Made by a program: the position numbers and the translations under genes. Positions 14,446-15,757 of a stretch of DNA of 15,757 nt are shown here, in pieces; positions within the stretch are counted from its first letter, which is position 1, and each line of letters opens with the position of its first letter. A model generated the notes under the pieces. It was not told the DNA's origin, ran no database searches, and saw only the letters and a program-made list of their open reading frames with translations. The stretch comes from Candidatus Benthicola azotiphorus (lineage in GTDB: Bacteria > Gemmatimonadota > Gemmatimonadetes > Palauibacterales > Palauibacteraceae): assembly GCA_947581745.1 (NCBI GenBank), contig CANPVW010000055.1, forward strand, positions 1-15,757. Direction: 5' to 3'.

Positions 14446-15101
14446 GGGAAACCACGCCGACCGAGGACCTGCTGCGCGGCATCTGGAAGGAAAACCCGGT
14501 GCTGGTGCAGCTGCTGGGCCTGTGCCCGGCGCTGGCGGTGACCAACACGGTCCCGAACAGCCTCGCGATGGGGCTCGCGACGTTTTTCGTGCTGGTCGGA
14601 TCCAGCTTCCTGGTGTCTCTCGTCAAGAGCTGGATCCCAGCCGAGGTGCGGATCTCGGCCTACATCCTGATCATCGCCACCTTCGTCACGATCGCGGACT
14701 TCGTGCTGGCGGCCGTCGTGCCACTGATCCACAAGGAGCTCGGCGCCTTCATAGCCCTCATCGTCGTCAACTGCATGATCCTCGGCCGGCAGGAAGCCTT
14801 CGCCTCCAAGAGACCGGTCGGGAGGTCCATCCTGGACGCGGCCGGCTCCGGAGCCGGCTTCATGATCGCACTGCTGATGATGGGGACCTTTCGTGAGATC
14901 CTGGGCAGCGGCTCCATCATGGGCCACAGCCTGTTCGGCGAGAACTTCGAGCCGTGGATCGTGATGATCCTGCCGCCGGGAGGATTCCTCACGCTGGGCT
15001 CCATTCTGCTCGTGTTCGGGTGGTGGAAGGAGCGGAAGGCCGAAACGATACGCGTCCGTCAGTGGCCTCACGGCGTCGCGAGTGGAGAGGAGGCGGCCTG
15101 A
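14442..15101 (+). CDS. rnfE: Rnf complex membrane subunit RnfE
   Basis: This 219-residue membrane protein has about six helices and is homologous to NqrD and RnfA. The opening TEDLLRGIWKENPVLVQLLGLCPALAVT and the VVNCMILGRQEAFA segment are hallmarks of the family. Cys28 and Cys111 sit in the pseudo-symmetric half-helices that, in Rnf/Nqr structures, help bind a [2Fe-2S] cluster together with the paired subunit. The C-terminal GGFLTLGSILLVFGWW is the last helix, followed by a charged tail. ATG 14442 overlaps the rnfG stop, and the stop shares one base with the rnfA start (TGATG). Confidence 0.95.
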   Translation: MRETTPTEDLLRGIWKENPVLVQLLGLCPALAVTNTVPNSLAMGLATFFVLVGSSFLVSLVKSWIPAEVRISAYILIIATFVTIADFVLAAVVPLIHKELGAFIALIVVNCMILGRQEAFASKRPVGRSILDAAGSGAGFMIALLMMGTFREILGSGSIMGHSLFGENFEPWIVMILPPGGFLTLGSILLVFGWWKERKAETIRVRQWPHGVASGEEAA

Positions 15102-15676
15102 TGGGCGAACTGTTCTGGATCCTTCTCTCGGCCATGCTGGTGAACAACTTCACGCTGCACCTGTTCCTCGGCCTGTGTCCGTTCATGGGAGTGTCGGCCA
15201 AGGTGGAGACGGCGCTGCGCATGGGGCTGGCGAACATCTTCGTCCTCGTGACGACCTCGGTCTGCGTGTGGTTTCTGAACACGTTCGTGCTGCCGCACGC
15301 TCCCTACCTCAGACTCATCTCCTTCATCGTCGTGATCGCGTCGTTCGTCCAGATCACGGAGATGGCGATCAAGAAGTTCAGCCCCACCCTGTTCCGGCAG
15401 CTCGGGATCTTCCTGCCCCTGATCACCACGAACTGCGCGATCCTCGGGTACGCGATCTTCAACACGAACCGTGGGTACGACTTCCTGGAGGGACTGATGT
15501 TCGCGCTCGGCGCCGGACTCGGCCTCACCCTGGCACTCGTTCTCATGGCATCGATTCGCGAGACCACGGAAACGGCCAGCGTACCGGCCGCCGCGCGCAA
15601 CATGGGCCTCGTGCTGATCATCGCGGGCAGTCTCTCGCTGGCCTTCATGGGCTTCGCGGGGTTGTTCACCGCATGA
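15101..15676 (+). CDS. rnfA: Rnf complex membrane subunit RnfA
   Basis: This 191-residue, six-helix membrane protein is homologous to NqrE and pairs with RnfE in inverted topology. LLSAMLVNNFTLHLFLGLCPFMGVS and LPLITTNCAILGYA contain Cys26 and Cys112, the partners of RnfE Cys28 and Cys111 for the intramembrane [2Fe-2S] cluster. Length is the family norm. GAGGAGG at 15087-15093 is 7 nt upstream of ATG 15101. With rnfBCDGE it completes a full six-subunit complex, so Rnf should be functional. Confidence 0.96.
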   Translation: MGELFWILLSAMLVNNFTLHLFLGLCPFMGVSAKVETALRMGLANIFVLVTTSVCVWFLNTFVLPHAPYLRLISFIVVIASFVQITEMAIKKFSPTLFRQLGIFLPLITTNCAILGYAIFNTNRGYDFLEGLMFALGAGLGLTLALVLMASIRETTETASVPAAARNMGLVLIIAGSLSLAFMGFAGLFTA

Positions 15677-15709
15677 AGATCCCGGGCCGGCAAGCGGGCG
15701 GGACGCACT

Positions 15710-15716
15710 GGAGGAG
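15710..15716 (+). promoter_or_regulatory. Ribosome-binding site for the partial last gene
   Basis: GGAGGAG followed by a 9-nt spacer and ATG 15726. It is the main support for a real gene start at the window edge. Confidence 0.55.
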
Positions 15717-15725
15717 CGGGCCGAA

Positions 15726-15757
15726 ATGACGACCGTACTGGCGGGCGCGGGCTTCGC
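15726..15757 (+). CDS. Start of a further operon gene, cut by the window edge
   Basis: Only MTTVLAGAGF is visible. The strong ribosome-binding site at 15710-15716 and the position 49 nt after rnfA suggest the operon continues. The hydrophobic start could be a membrane anchor or signal peptide. Candidates from typical rnf context are a second rnfB (in rnfCDGEAB order B follows A) or an apbE flavin transferase; ten residues cannot decide. Confidence 0.45.
   Translation, partial: MTTVLAGAGF

Noticed and set aside
15673..15729. 18-codon frame with ATGA overlap at the rnfA stop
   Set aside because: It is too short, with no recognisable features. The stronger ribosome-binding site and the ATG at 15726 lie in another frame at its end. 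A translational coupling role cannot be excluded.

Overview
The window is GC-rich DNA from a Gram-negative-type bacterium: it starts inside a gene for an outer-membrane beta-barrel protein. Gene spacing and coding density look chromosomal, with no transposase, integrase, tRNA, rRNA or CRISPR array. The lineage cannot be fixed from sequence alone. The combination of features would fit Gemmatimonadota or another high-GC phylum of the FCB/uncultured type, but this is a low-confidence guess.

Left end (1-1416): the 3' part of a beta-barrel protein gene, a strong GC hairpin right after its stop, hpt (hypoxanthine phosphoribosyltransferase), and a leader of about 290 bp with several inverted repeats. 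All remaining genes are on the + strand.

Main locus (about 1417 to the right edge, >14 kb): one tightly packed probable operon in the order korA, korB, an unrecognised 343-residue protein, rnfB, a giant 1,706-residue PFOR-type 2-oxoacid oxidoreductase, rnfC, rnfD, rnfG, rnfE, rnfA, and the first codons of one more gene. Most junctions overlap by 1-11 nt (often ATGA or GTGA). The only gaps are 10 nt before rnfB, 32 nt before rnfC and 49 nt before the last partial gene. This suggests transcription from a control region in the korA leader.

How the genes work together (inference from known families): KorAB (gamma-alpha fusion plus TPP/[4Fe-4S] beta subunit, 2-oxoglutarate type) and the single-chain PFOR would decarboxylate 2-oxoacids with CoA and reduce ferredoxin. 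Rnf (RnfBCDGEA, all six subunits present) would pass those electrons to NAD+ and pump Na+ or H+. Run backwards, Rnf would use the ion gradient to make reduced ferredoxin for carboxylation by the same enzymes. The most unusual points are the PFOR gene placed inside the rnf cluster, its C-terminal single-cluster ferredoxin-like domain on an Ala/Pro linker, its large internal insertions, and the uncharacterised protein encoded between korB and rnfB.
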